This document shows positions 1 to 6,833 of a stretch of 12,793 nt of DNA, one piece after another. The stretch is from the NCBI GenBank assembly GCA_002405565.1, contig DHMB01000064.1, positions 1-12,793 on the forward strand, in the 5' to 3' direction. Positions within the stretch are counted from its first letter, which is position 1; each line of letters begins with the position of its first letter. Under the pieces are notes generated by a model that saw only the letters and a program-made list of their open reading frames with translations, was not told the DNA's origin and did not search any database. Made by a program: the position numbers and the translations under genes. The stretch is from Clostridiales bacterium UBA4653 (lineage in GTDB: Bacteria; Bacillota; Clostridia; Oscillospirales; CAG-272).

Positions 1-401
1 CCGGCGGGGATTTTCACCGTAAGCGATTTGCCCTCGGCTTTCATTCCGAGATTTCCGGACGTCGCAAATTTTATCATCAGCGCGCCGTCAATCACCGCCG
101 TATGTACTTTTTTATCATCGGCAAAATCGCCGACTTCGGAAACGGAAACCGTATCACCTTCCCATAAAACTATGCTGACATCGCCCGAAACCCAGTCGAC
201 GTCTATTCTGTTTATTCCCTCCGTTGCGATTTCCGCATTTCCCGCGGTATACATTTCAGCATTTTTGTATTTGTAATTTGTCATAACCGGCAAATCCACC
301 TTTCCTATTATTTTTCCCGGCACAAGAAACAGCGCAAGCATAAGCGCCAGAACCATTGCCGTTATCACAGACCAAAGTATAATTTTCGCAGTTCTTCCCA
401 T
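1..401 (-). CDS. DUF4097-type membrane-anchored protein, 3' end cut by window edge
   Basis: I translated this by hand: an ATG at 401-399 opens a frame of 133 codons running off the left edge. Residues about 6-28 form one hydrophobic membrane segment after a short MGRTAK start. The rest is rich in short beta-strand-like stretches (for example IDVDWVSGDVSIVLWEGD, then VSVSEVGDFADD), which resembles the DUF4097 / adhesin-like beta-helix fold usually found downstream of PadR and HAAS-domain genes. The start lies one base after the TAA of the preceding gene, and its ribosome binding site (GAGGAG) sits inside that gene's last codons, so translation is coupled. Third gene of the PadR operon. Function unknown; such proteins are thought to act at the cell surface. 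The missing C-terminus prevents a firm family call. Confidence 0.75.
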   Translation of the reverse strand, partial: MGRTAKIILWSVITAMVLALMLALFLVPGKIIGKVDLPVMTNYKYKNAEMYTAGNAEIATEGINRIDVDWVSGDVSIVLWEGDTVSVSEVGDFADDKKVHTAVIDGALMIKFATSGNLGMKAEGKSLTVKIPA

Positions 402-402
402 A

Positions 403-1059
403 TTATTTCTCCTCGTCATCATCGTCGTCATCGTCGCCGTCGTCATATTCCTTCTTGTTTGCTATCACGCGGACAAGATTTGAAAGCGGAACGCCGAGAA
501 CAAACATTATCCATGAAACATCCCAGCGCATAGTCGCAAAGCTGACTATAAAATATGCGGCTGTTATTCCCGTCCATACGGCGCCGCCGATTGCCGAATT
601 TTTCTTTCTGTCATTACTTTTGATAACTATCGCCGCATAGAGACAGTCGACCGCGGTAGCGGCTATGAAAATTATCCACGAATACGCCCACGCGCCGTCG
701 ACAAGAAAGCTGTAAAGAAGGTAAGCGCATACGACAATTGGCCACAAAAACGACGAAAACGCTTTGCACTTTTTCTTCTCGCGCTTATATTGCTTTTCAT
801 ACATTCTTTCAAACTGCTTTTCGTAGGCATAAGAATATTTGACCTTCTCGCCCTTCAGATCGGACACTATGCCGGAGAGGTCGCCGCCGCTCGATATCGC
901 CATGGCATACGCCTCTTCATCGGTCTTTCCGCTGTTTTTGAGGTCATGATATTTATCGAGAAGGTTCGATAATATCTCGCTTTTTATGTTCTCCGCCCGC
1001 TCGCTCTTCGGCACGTCGCGGAAAACGCTTTCAATGTAATCTCTGATTCTGTTCTCCAT
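403..1059 (-). CDS. HAAS/DUF1700-type domain multi-pass membrane protein with Asp-rich tail
   Basis: 218 residues. Residues 1-70 form a soluble helical domain (MENRIRDYIESVF, then SEILSNLLDKYHDL and DEEAYAMAISSGGD) that matches the HAAS / DUF1700 prefix domain commonly encoded next to PadR regulators. Residues 75-100 are strongly charged. Four hydrophobic segments follow at about 103-120, 125-147, 157-175 and 182-200. The C-terminus is a run of Asp and Glu (about 205-217). The ATG directly abuts the TAA of padR with no gap, so translation is probably coupled; only a weak AAGGA lies upstream. In related cassettes such proteins are proposed to sense or relay envelope stress, but no activity can be read from this sequence. 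Family call fairly firm, function open. Confidence 0.8.
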   Translation of the reverse strand: MENRIRDYIESVFRDVPKSERAENIKSEILSNLLDKYHDLKNSGKTDEEAYAMAISSGGDLSGIVSDLKGEKVKYSYAYEKQFERMYEKQYKREKKKCKAFSSFLWPIVVCAYLLYSFLVDGAWAYSWIIFIAATAVDCLYAAIVIKSNDRKKNSAIGGAVWTGITAAYFIVSFATMRWDVSWIMFVLGVPLSNLVRVIANKKEYDDGDDDDDDDEEK

Positions 1060-1392
1060 TTAACTGTTTCCTTTCGTGAGTTTATCTATGATTGCTTTCG
1101 AGTCTTCCCAGTCGCGGCGGAGCTGAGCGAGGACAGCCTTCCCCTGCTCCGTTATTTTATAATACCTTCGCCTTGCGCCGGCGTTCTCTTCTCCCCAATA
1201 CGAGATTATGCACCCCGATTCTTCAAGCCGTTTGAAAGCGGTATAAAGGGTCGCCTCTTTCATTTCATATGCCCCGCCCGCAATGGCGCTGACGGTCTTG
1301 TTTATCTTATAGCCGTAGCTGTCGCCGCTTTCAAGGCATGAAAGGATTATCGTATCGGTGTTACCTCTTATGAGGTCGGACGTTATTGACAT
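1060..1392 (-). CDS. PadR-family transcriptional regulator
   Basis: 110 residues from the ATG at 1392, chosen because AGGAGGT lies 6 bases upstream (1399-1405). A longer frame to 1455 would run across the promoter and is not credible. The protein is a compact winged helix: helices at residues 3-38, recognition helix about 45-60 (EATLYTAFKRLEESG), wing about 61-80 ending in ARRRYYKITEQGK, and a C-terminal dimerisation helix about 84-105. This is the short PadR subfamily 2 layout (typically 105-115 residues). Known members bind palindromic operators and repress their own operon until an effector or envelope-active compound lifts repression. It heads the cassette with the HAAS and DUF4097 genes, whose products are its likely functional partners. 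Effector not predictable. Confidence 0.92.
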   Translation of the reverse strand: MSITSDLIRGNTDTIILSCLESGDSYGYKINKTVSAIAGGAYEMKEATLYTAFKRLEESGCIISYWGEENAGARRRYYKITEQGKAVLAQLRRDWEDSKAIIDKLTKGNS

Positions 1393-1398
1393 CTCACC

Positions 1399-1405
1399 AC
1401 CTCCT
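1399..1405 (-). promoter_or_regulatory. Ribosome binding site of padR
   Basis: AGGAGGT on the minus strand, 6 bases from the ATG at 1392. It decides the padR start over the upstream in-frame codon at 1455. Confidence 0.85.
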
Positions 1406-1413
1406 GTGACTGC

Positions 1414-1442
1414 ATTATATACCAAGATACCTCGCCTGTCAA
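1414..1442 (-). promoter_or_regulatory. Consensus housekeeping promoter of the PadR operon
   Basis: On the minus strand TTGACA (1437-1442) and TATAAT (1414-1419) are separated by exactly 17 bases (1420-1436), a perfect match to the vegetative sigma factor consensus. Transcription would begin near 1407, just before the ribosome binding site, giving a very short leader. A promoter this strong ahead of a repressor gene implies tight repression. Confidence 0.92.
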
Positions 1443-1447
1443 GGTAT
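1427..1447. promoter_or_regulatory. Probable PadR operator (inverted repeat over the -35)
   Basis: ATACCT, nine bases, AGGTAT: a perfect 6-bp inverted repeat covering the -35 element of the padR promoter. A further GGTATA lies between it and the -10 (minus strand CTTGGTATATAAT), so a third half-site may exist. Position and symmetry fit autorepression by the PadR protein encoded downstream. Binding is inferred, not shown. Confidence 0.65.
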
Positions 1448-1600
1448 TTCGGCAAAAAAGTTATAATTTTTTCAATGTACTTTCTCGGCTGATGTTTTCA
1501 TCGCCCGGAAAAGCCTTGTGCCGCCTGCATTTTTGAAAAAACGCGCGACAAATCCGCCGAACCGTTTCCCCCCTACGTCTTCGCTTTCCGCCGTTCCGAC
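1448..1600. other. Gap between the PadR operon and the rlmI unit, no gene seen
   Basis: About 150 bases upstream of the padR promoter. I found no frame with a credible start and no hairpin beyond the terminator at 1601. Minus-strand A/T-rich stretches at 1455-1475 could serve as an UP element for the strong promoter. Confidence 0.4.
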
Positions 1601-1632
1601 AAAAAAGTCCTCCCTTGCGGAAGGACTTTTTT
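1601..1632 (-). terminator. Intrinsic terminator after the C_GCAxxG_C_C gene
   Basis: An 11-bp perfect stem (1601-1611 with 1622-1632) around a 10-base loop, flanked by A6 and T6, so it reads as a terminator on both strands. It overlaps the stop codon of the minus-strand gene ending at 1631, which places the end of the rlmI unit here and separates it from the PadR operon. Confidence 0.85.
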
Positions 1633-2092
1633 ATTCACTTTTCCGTTTTTCTTCAATGATTGCGTCGATTATCTCCGCCGCGCGCTTTATCAGTCCGAGG
1701 CACGGGCGACTCTTATAAAATTCCGGAGTCCGCTCGGAGGGCTCGCCGCCGATTTCCGCGCTTTCGCCGAGAAGCTCGCGACAGATATACGTCCCGTCCT
1801 TCTCGGAAAACCGGCGCATAAATTCGCGGACGAGCGCATAATGCTCCGACTTTGCGTCTCTGTCGCCGGCGACGTCATAACCGTAAAGCGCGCCGAGAAC
1901 AAGGCACCCTCCGCTGACGGCGCCGCAGACTTCTCTGCTTCTGCCGTAGCCCCCGCCGAACGGAGCGGAAAGGCGGAGCACCTGCTTTTCGTCAATTTTC
2001 ATAACGTCCGAAAATGCGGCGGCAACCGACTGCGAGCAGTTATATCCCGCCATAAAAAGCTCCGCGGCTCTCTCGGCATGTGACTTTTTCAT
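1631..2092 (-). CDS. C_GCAxxG_C_C family protein
   Basis: 153 residues with the spaced cysteine pattern that defines the family: C19 in GYNCSQSV, C56 in the CGAVSGG stretch at 56-62, then C63, C104 (CRELLG) and C131. Gly-rich segment 46-50 (FGGGYG) precedes the second motif. No signal peptide; residues 60-73 are mildly hydrophobic. The family is widespread in anaerobic Bacillota and some archaea; conserved cysteines suggest a metal or redox centre, but no reaction is established. The start has a clean AAAGGAG 5-6 bases upstream that overlaps the stop of the rRNA methyltransferase gene 12 bases away, so the two are cotranscribed. It is the last gene before a terminator. Family assignment firm, function unknown. 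Confidence 0.9.
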   Translation of the reverse strand: MKKSHAERAAELFMAGYNCSQSVAAAFSDVMKIDEKQVLRLSAPFGGGYGRSREVCGAVSGGCLVLGALYGYDVAGDRDAKSEHYALVREFMRRFSEKDGTYICRELLGESAEIGGEPSERTPEFYKSRPCLGLIKRAAEIIDAIIEEKRKSE

Positions 2093-2104
2093 GTTTTTTC
2101 TCCT

Positions 2105-3328
2105 TTATATGACCTGGAACAGATAAAATTTCAGATAATCCGTTTCGGGAACGGAGAGAAGCGTCGGGTGATCGGGCGACTGACGTCTCGCCTCTATGAG
2201 CTTGAGCGAAACATCCGCGTCTGCCGCCGCGCTTTCAAGCATACGGACAAAGAGCCTGCTGTCCATAAAATGCGAGCAGGAGCAGGTTGCAAGATAGCCT
2301 CCGCGGGGGAGGAGCTTCATCGCGCGGTAGTTTATTTCCTTATATCCCCGCTCCGCGCCGGAGATCGTTTTTCTGCTCTTTGTGAACGCCGGCGGGTCAA
2401 GGATTATCATATCGTAGTCTGCGCGACTTTCGCAGAGCGACGGCAAAAGATCGAAAACGTCCGTGCAGAGAAAATCCATCCTGCCGTCAAGACCGTTTCT
2501 TGCGGCGTTCGCCTTCGCCATTTCGATCGCCTGCGACGAAACGTCGACAGCCGTCACGTGTGCCGCCCCGCCCATAGCGGCGTTGAGCGCAAACGAGCCT
2601 GTATGAGTAAAGCAGTCGAGAACCTTTTTCCCTTTTGCAATTTTCGAGACCGCAAGACGGTTGTATTTCTGATCGAGAAAAAAGCCCGTTTTCTGCCCGT
2701 TCTCAACGTCAACCTTGTATATTATTCCGTTTTCTTTTATCTCTGTGACGGGCGATGAGACGTGCGGCGCAAAATCTCTTTCGTACCAGCCCTTGTATTC
2801 TTCAAGCCCTTCGAGCTCCCTTATCGCAACGTCATTACGCTCGAAAATTCCGGAAAACTTCATGTTTCTGCGCAGAAGTTCGCCGATAAGCGCGCGGAAA
2901 ATCATATCCTTTCTCATTTCAATGCCGTACGAAAGCACCTGAACGGAGACAATACCGTCGTAATAATCAACAGTCAGTCCCGGAATTCCGTCCGCCTCGC
3001 CGAAGATGAGCCTGCTTGCGGAAATGTCCTCTCCCATAACGGTCGCCCTGTAATCCAGTGCATACGAAATGCGACGGGTGAAAAACGCCTCGTCGAGACG
3101 GTCGTTTGCATTTCTTGTCAGCAGTCTTATTCTTATCTTGCTCTTTTCGCTGTATATTCCCGTGCCGAGGTATGAGCCCTTCTGGGATATTACGTCGACG
3201 GCGGAGCCGTTTTCAACATTCTCTCCCGCCGTAATTTCCTCTCCGTAGACCCAAGGGTGTCCCGCTTTTATCGATATCTCCGCCTTTTTGGTGACCGTAA
3301 AGCGCGGATAAATTCTTTCCTGTTTCAT
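2105..3328 (-). CDS. rlmI: RlmI-type class I SAM-dependent rRNA (cytosine-C5) methyltransferase
   Basis: 407 residues from the ATG at 3328. An in-frame TTG at 3391 is rejected because it overlaps the -35 of the promoter. Layout: an N-terminal PUA RNA-binding domain (about 5-80, with GHPWVYGEEI), a central domain, then a Rossmann methyltransferase fold. Visible motifs are KTGFFLDQ (about 212-219), SAM-binding VLDCFTHTGSFALNAA (about 233-248), LDPPAF (about 309-314) and a CSCSHFM segment (about 347-353) where the family keeps its catalytic cysteine. Characterised relatives methylate C1962 of 23S rRNA; exact target here is inferred and other RlmI/RlmK-like specificities are possible. First gene of a two-gene unit with its own promoter, divergent from the acyl-CoA ligase. 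Length is normal for the family (about 390-400). Confidence 0.87.
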   Translation of the reverse strand: MKQERIYPRFTVTKKAEISIKAGHPWVYGEEITAGENVENGSAVDVISQKGSYLGTGIYSEKSKIRIRLLTRNANDRLDEAFFTRRISYALDYRATVMGEDISASRLIFGEADGIPGLTVDYYDGIVSVQVLSYGIEMRKDMIFRALIGELLRRNMKFSGIFERNDVAIRELEGLEEYKGWYERDFAPHVSSPVTEIKENGIIYKVDVENGQKTGFFLDQKYNRLAVSKIAKGKKVLDCFTHTGSFALNAAMGGAAHVTAVDVSSQAIEMAKANAARNGLDGRMDFLCTDVFDLLPSLCESRADYDMIILDPPAFTKSRKTISGAERGYKEINYRAMKLLPRGGYLATCSCSHFMDSRLFVRMLESAAADADVSLKLIEARRQSPDHPTLLSVPETDYLKFYLFQVI

Positions 3329-3362
3329 CTGACCTTTATTCCTTAAACAAAATGATACAAAT

Positions 3363-3391
3363 ATTTTACTATTGTTCGATGATTTTTGCAA
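3363..3391 (-). promoter_or_regulatory. Promoter of the rRNA methyltransferase gene
   Basis: On the minus strand TTGCAA (3386-3391) and TAAAAT (3363-3368) with 17-base spacing. The predicted start near 3356 gives a leader of about 28 bases to the ATG at 3328. This supports the shorter start for the methyltransferase. Confidence 0.7.
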
Positions 3392-3395
3392 TAGT
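3368..3395. repeat. ACTATTG inverted repeat over the rlmI promoter
   Basis: ACTATTG (3368-3374) and its complement CAATAGT (3389-3395) are separated by 14 bases, with centres 21 bp apart, or two helical turns. They bracket the rlmI -10 and -35. A third copy, ACTATTG at 3426-3432, touches the -35 of the divergent gene; with one extra flank, TTACTATTGT is a 10-bp direct repeat (3366-3375 and 3424-3433). This may be an operator for a regulator of both genes. No regulator was recognised. Confidence 0.4.
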
Positions 3396-3429
3396 TATTT
3401 GGTATATTGTTTTTTAGTCATTATTACTA

Positions 3430-3458
3430 TTGTAAAAAAGAAATTTTTATGAGATAAT
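3430..3458 (+). promoter_or_regulatory. Probable promoter of the acyl-CoA ligase operon
   Basis: TTGTAA (3430-3435) and GATAAT (3453-3458) with 17-base spacing in a strongly AT-rich stretch. The leader to the ATG at 3531 would be about 65 bases. The -10 lies inside a GATAAT-GATAAT doublet (3453-3464, second unit read as GATAAT) that resembles two of the three hexamers of a Fur box, but the third unit is poor. Confidence 0.55.
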
Positions 3459-3530
3459 GATAATGGTTTTTTATGCGGACGACCTTCCGGATGAAAAACC
3501 CGAAGAAAAATTTGTTTTTCGGAGATAGAA

Positions 3531-5228
3531 ATGAACAAAAAGAACCTGAATAATTTTGTATATAACGTGCCCGAAATATCGAGCATCCGCGACCTTTGCG
3601 ACGGAAGCTGCGAGAATTTTTCGGAGAACACGGCTTTTGTTTTCAGAGAAGGCGAGGGCGTGCGCGAGATAACCTACGGCGAGGTCTATGACAACATAAA
3701 GTCGTTTTCCTCGTATCTCGGCAGTCTCGGTCTCGAAGGCAAAAAAATCGCCGTTCTGGGAAAGAACTGCTATGAATGGGCACTGACGTATCTCACCGTC
3801 TGCGCCGGGGTCGGAATAATCGTTCCGATTGATAAAGACCTGAGCGCAGGGGATGTAAAATATCTGATAGAGGACTCGGAGACGGCGGCTGTCGTCTTTA
3901 TGGCGGGGAGCGAAGGAAAGCTCGCCGAGATAAATGACGGGGTTATAAAGCTGCCGGCATCCGAAATGGAAAAATACATTGCGGAGGGCAAAAAGCTCCG
4001 CTCGGAGGGTGACCTGACATACGAAAATCACAAGGTCGACCCCTATTCCCTCGGAATTCTGCTCTACACCTCCGGCACGACGGGCGTTTCAAAGGGCGTT
4101 ATGCTCTCGCAGAACAACATCTGCTCGAACATTGTCCACGTTGCGAGAAGAACCGCCGTCCACCCCTATGACAGGGCGCTTTCCGTCCTTCCTCTGCATC
4201 ATACATACGAATGTATGGCAGGCTTCCTCTCGTTCTTCTATGCGGGAGCAAGCATAGCATATAACAATTCTCTCCGCCAGCTTCAGGCTGACTTTGTGCT
4301 CTTCAGGCCGACGGTGTTCGTTGCGGTGCCGGTGCTGCTTGAAAAGCTGTATTCGATGATCGTCAAAAAGTATGCAAAGATGAAAGGCGGCAAAACGGTT
4401 CTCGCCGTTCAGAGATCGCTTTCAAAGCTTGTCTCGAAGGGCGAGGCGCAGAGAAAAATATTCGCAACAGTCAACGCCTCTCTCGGCGGCAGGCTGAACA
4501 GAATTCTCTGCGGCGCGGCGGCGCTTTCGCCCGAGGCTTATCACGGCTATGAAAGCTTCGGATACCGCGTTTACGTCGGCTATGGGCTGACCGAAACCTC
4601 CCCCGTCTGCATAATGCATCACGACGGCTATACAAGCCCGGACGACATCGGTTATCCGCTCGTCGGAGTAAACGTAAAGATTGTCGAGCCGAACGCCGAA
4701 GGCATAGGCGAGCTTGCGGTAAAAGGCCCGAACGTCATGCTCGGTTATTATAAAAATCCGCAGGCGACGGCAGAAGTGCTCCGCGGGGGCTGGTTTTATA
4801 CGGGCGACCTTGCAAAACGCCTCGACAACGGCGCGTATAAAATAATGGGAAGAATAAAAAGTATGATAGTGCTCGAAAACGGCAAAAAGGTCTTTCCGGA
4901 AGAAATCGAGCATTACCTGAATGAGAGCAAATTCGTTTCGGAGAGTTTCGTTTTCGGAAAAGAAACGGACGGGACAACCGTCGTCACAGCGTCGATAATC
5001 CCCGATAAGGAAGCGATTGACGAGGAGCTGAAAAAATCCGGAGAGCTGACGGACGAAGAGCGCGATAACAGAATAAAAGCAATCATCACGTCGGTTGTCG
5101 CGGAGGTAAACGGAAAGTTCGCCGCATACAAAGCGGTAAAGAAAATAATCATCCGCAAGAGCGACTTTATAAAAACAACGACGCAGAAAATCAAGCGTCT
5201 TGAAGAAAAGAACAAGGAAGAGGAGTAA
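3531..5228 (+). CDS. AMP-forming long-chain acyl-CoA ligase (FadD-like)
   Basis: 565 residues, a full-length member of the adenylate-forming ANL superfamily. Core motifs in order: ATP-phosphate loop LLYTSGTTGVSKGVML (about 177-192), HTYECM (about 224-229), GYGLTETSP (about 350-358), WFYTGDLAKR with MGRIKSMIVLENGKKVFPEEIE (about 421-463), and near the C-terminus KTTTQKIKR (about 549-557), which holds the A10 lysine expected to act in adenylation. It would activate a fatty acid with ATP to acyl-AMP and then to acyl-CoA in the cytoplasm. Substrate length is inferred from resemblance only; other acyl or aryl acids are possible. CGGAG (3520-3524) lies 6 bases before the ATG. First gene of a four-gene unit. 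The last codons are charged (RLEEKNKEEE). Confidence 0.9.
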   Translation: MNKKNLNNFVYNVPEISSIRDLCDGSCENFSENTAFVFREGEGVREITYGEVYDNIKSFSSYLGSLGLEGKKIAVLGKNCYEWALTYLTVCAGVGIIVPIDKDLSAGDVKYLIEDSETAAVVFMAGSEGKLAEINDGVIKLPASEMEKYIAEGKKLRSEGDLTYENHKVDPYSLGILLYTSGTTGVSKGVMLSQNNICSNIVHVARRTAVHPYDRALSVLPLHHTYECMAGFLSFFYAGASIAYNNSLRQLQADFVLFRPTVFVAVPVLLEKLYSMIVKKYAKMKGGKTVLAVQRSLSKLVSKGEAQRKIFATVNASLGGRLNRILCGAAALSPEAYHGYESFGYRVYVGYGLTETSPVCIMHHDGYTSPDDIGYPLVGVNVKIVEPNAEGIGELAVKGPNVMLGYYKNPQATAEVLRGGWFYTGDLAKRLDNGAYKIMGRIKSMIVLENGKKVFPEEIEHYLNESKFVSESFVFGKETDGTTVVTASIIPDKEAIDEELKKSGELTDEERDNRIKAIITSVVAEVNGKFAAYKAVKKIIIRKSDFIKTTTQKIKRLEEKNKEEE

Positions 5229-5235
5229 ACAAAGC

Positions 5236-5400
5236 ATGAAAAAACAGCAGACGACAAAGAAAAAACGCACTCTTTGGATAACCGCCCTGCTCGGACTTGC
5301 AGCGGTTATATGCGGAATAGTGACAATAGTCAACTATTTCACCAAAACCCTGTTTGACCTCATCTCAAACGGAGACCTTGAAATCGACGACGAGGACTGA
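5236..5400 (+). CDS. Small single-pass membrane protein, 54 residues
   Basis: Start chosen at the ATG at 5236: the alternative at 5200 is a TTG inside the ligase gene, while GGAAGAGGAG ends 10 bases before 5236. Residues 1-11 are Lys-rich (MKKQQTTKKKR), residues about 13-35 are one hydrophobic helix (LWITALLGLAAVICGIVTIV and onwards), and the tail is acidic (DLEIDDED). By the positive-inside rule the N-terminus would face the cytoplasm. Lies 7 bases after the ligase stop and 44 bases before the FAD dehydrogenase, so it is part of the same operon. No family recognised and no function assigned; it could anchor or help one of the flanking enzymes. Confidence 0.72.
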   Translation: MKKQQTTKKKRTLWITALLGLAAVICGIVTIVNYFTKTLFDLISNGDLEIDDED

Positions 5401-5444
5401 CATACAAAAACAAAAATATCATCTTTTAAGGAGCAAAATTCTCA

Positions 5445-6833
5445 ATGGAAAAATTCGATGTTTGTATAATCGGCGCCGGCATAGGCGGACTTATGGCGGC
5501 TTATAAGCTCAAAGCTCACAACCCGGGGACGAGCGTTGTCATAGTTGAAAAGGGACAGACGCTTGAAAGAAGAAAATGCCCCGCTTCGGCTGAACGCGGC
5601 TGCGTTCACTGCGGTATCTGCGCAATAACAAACGGCTACGGCGGCGCAGGTGCAAGAAGCGACGGCAAACTCAACGTCGGCACGGCATACGGCGGTATTC
5701 TCGGAGACGAGCTTGGCGAAACGAAGGCGATGAAGTATATCCGCGAGGTCGACAGCACCCTTGAGAGCTTTGCCGACGTCATCGACGGCGTTCGCGACTA
5801 TCCCGAAATGTTCCTCTCGAACGAGGACTTGAAGCTCAAATGCCTTCAGAACAACCTCCGCCTGCTTGATATGGATGTCCGTCACCTCGGCACGGACAGA
5901 AACTTCAACATTCTCAAAAACATCATAAAACACCTCGACGAGGTCGGCGTTGATATGCGTTCCGGAACCGAAATCGAAAACGTCGAGCACGAGGACGGCA
6001 AATGGCACGTCACGGGCAAAAACACCGATATCGAAGCTGAAAAAATCATTATCGCCGTCGGACGCGTCGGCGCGGGATTCGTATCGAAATTCTGCAATAA
6101 ATTTGATATAAAAATGAAAACAAACGCCGTTGATATAGGCGTGCGCGTCGAAATGAAGGACGCTATCTGGCGCGAATTTTCAAGCCGCATTTATGAGCCG
6201 AAAATCCTCTGCCGCACAAAGACCTTTGAAGACAAAACAAGAATGTTCTGCTTCAATCAGGGCGGTATCGTCAGCGCGGAAAACAACAACGGCATAATCA
6301 CCGCAAACGGTCACAGCTTCTCCGATAAGAGCAAAAAAACAGACAACTGTAACTTCGCAATCCTTTCAAGTATAAACTTCACGGAGCCCTTCAACAAGCC
6401 GACGGAGTTCGTTGAGTCGATTTCCCGCCTTGCAAACAGCATCGGCAACGGAAACGTTCTCGTTCAGCGCTTCGGAGACCTTGTCCGCGGAAGAAGAACA
6501 AACGACCATCGCCTCGGTCACAGCACCGTCATCCCGACTCTGAAAGCGACCCCCGGCGACATTTCCCTCGTAATGCCGCACAGAATTCTCACAAACATAA
6601 TCGACACAATCTATGCCCTTGACAAAGTCGCGCCCGGTACGGCAAACGACGATACCCTTCTCTACGGTTGCGAAGCGAAATATTATTCAATCCGTCCCGT
6701 TCACCAGCCGAATTTTGAGGTTATGGACGGCGCATACATCATCGGCGACTGCAGCGGTATCACCCGCGGACTTTCCCAGGCGGGCGCAATGGGTCTCTTC
6801 GTCGCAGACGATATAGCGGGTAAAAACGCATGA
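5445..6833 (+). CDS. FAD-dependent dehydrogenase of the COG2509 type
   Basis: 462 residues. The N-terminus is a classic FAD-binding Rossmann motif, DVCIIGAGIGGLMAAYKL, with the GxGxxG glycines at 10-15 and the acidic end of strand two at E35 (VVIVEKG). A cysteine-rich segment follows (C45, C53, C56, C59) and then NGYGGAGARSDGKLN (about 63-77), which resembles the conserved block of COG2509 proteins related to the HI0933/YhiN flavoproteins. The C-terminal block YIIGDCSGITRGLSQAGAMGLFVADDI closes the FAD site. Residues in between would form the substrate domain. The reaction and substrate are not established. AAGGAG lies 11 bases upstream. The last codon overlaps the start of the HAD gene (ATGA), so the two are coupled in translation. 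Family call good; function open. Confidence 0.88.
   Translation: MEKFDVCIIGAGIGGLMAAYKLKAHNPGTSVVIVEKGQTLERRKCPASAERGCVHCGICAITNGYGGAGARSDGKLNVGTAYGGILGDELGETKAMKYIREVDSTLESFADVIDGVRDYPEMFLSNEDLKLKCLQNNLRLLDMDVRHLGTDRNFNILKNIIKHLDEVGVDMRSGTEIENVEHEDGKWHVTGKNTDIEAEKIIIAVGRVGAGFVSKFCNKFDIKMKTNAVDIGVRVEMKDAIWREFSSRIYEPKILCRTKTFEDKTRMFCFNQGGIVSAENNNGIITANGHSFSDKSKKTDNCNFAILSSINFTEPFNKPTEFVESISRLANSIGNGNVLVQRFGDLVRGRRTNDHRLGHSTVIPTLKATPGDISLVMPHRILTNIIDTIYALDKVAPGTANDDTLLYGCEAKYYSIRPVHQPNFEVMDGAYIIGDCSGITRGLSQAGAMGLFVADDIAGKNA

Noticed and set aside
403..440. Low-complexity trinucleotide tract in the HAAS gene 3' end
   Set aside because: It encodes the Asp-rich tail; codons are mixed GAC and GAT, so it is probably selected protein sequence rather than a mobile or phase-variable repeat.
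1393..1455. Longer N-terminus for PadR
   Set aside because: It runs through the consensus promoter and operator.
3328..3391. Longer N-terminus for the rRNA methyltransferase
   Set aside because: It needs a TTG start that forms part of the -35 box, and the added residues do not resemble the PUA domain.
3453..3471. Fur-box-like GATAATGATAAT near the acyl-CoA ligase -10
   Set aside because: Only the first two hexamers match; the third is T-rich, and the match is in AT-rich DNA that also forms the -10. No iron gene lies nearby.
4422..5333. Large minus-strand frame antisense to the acyl-CoA ligase
   Set aside because: It reads the complement of a well-conserved enzyme gene, has no ribosome binding site and no recognisable domain.
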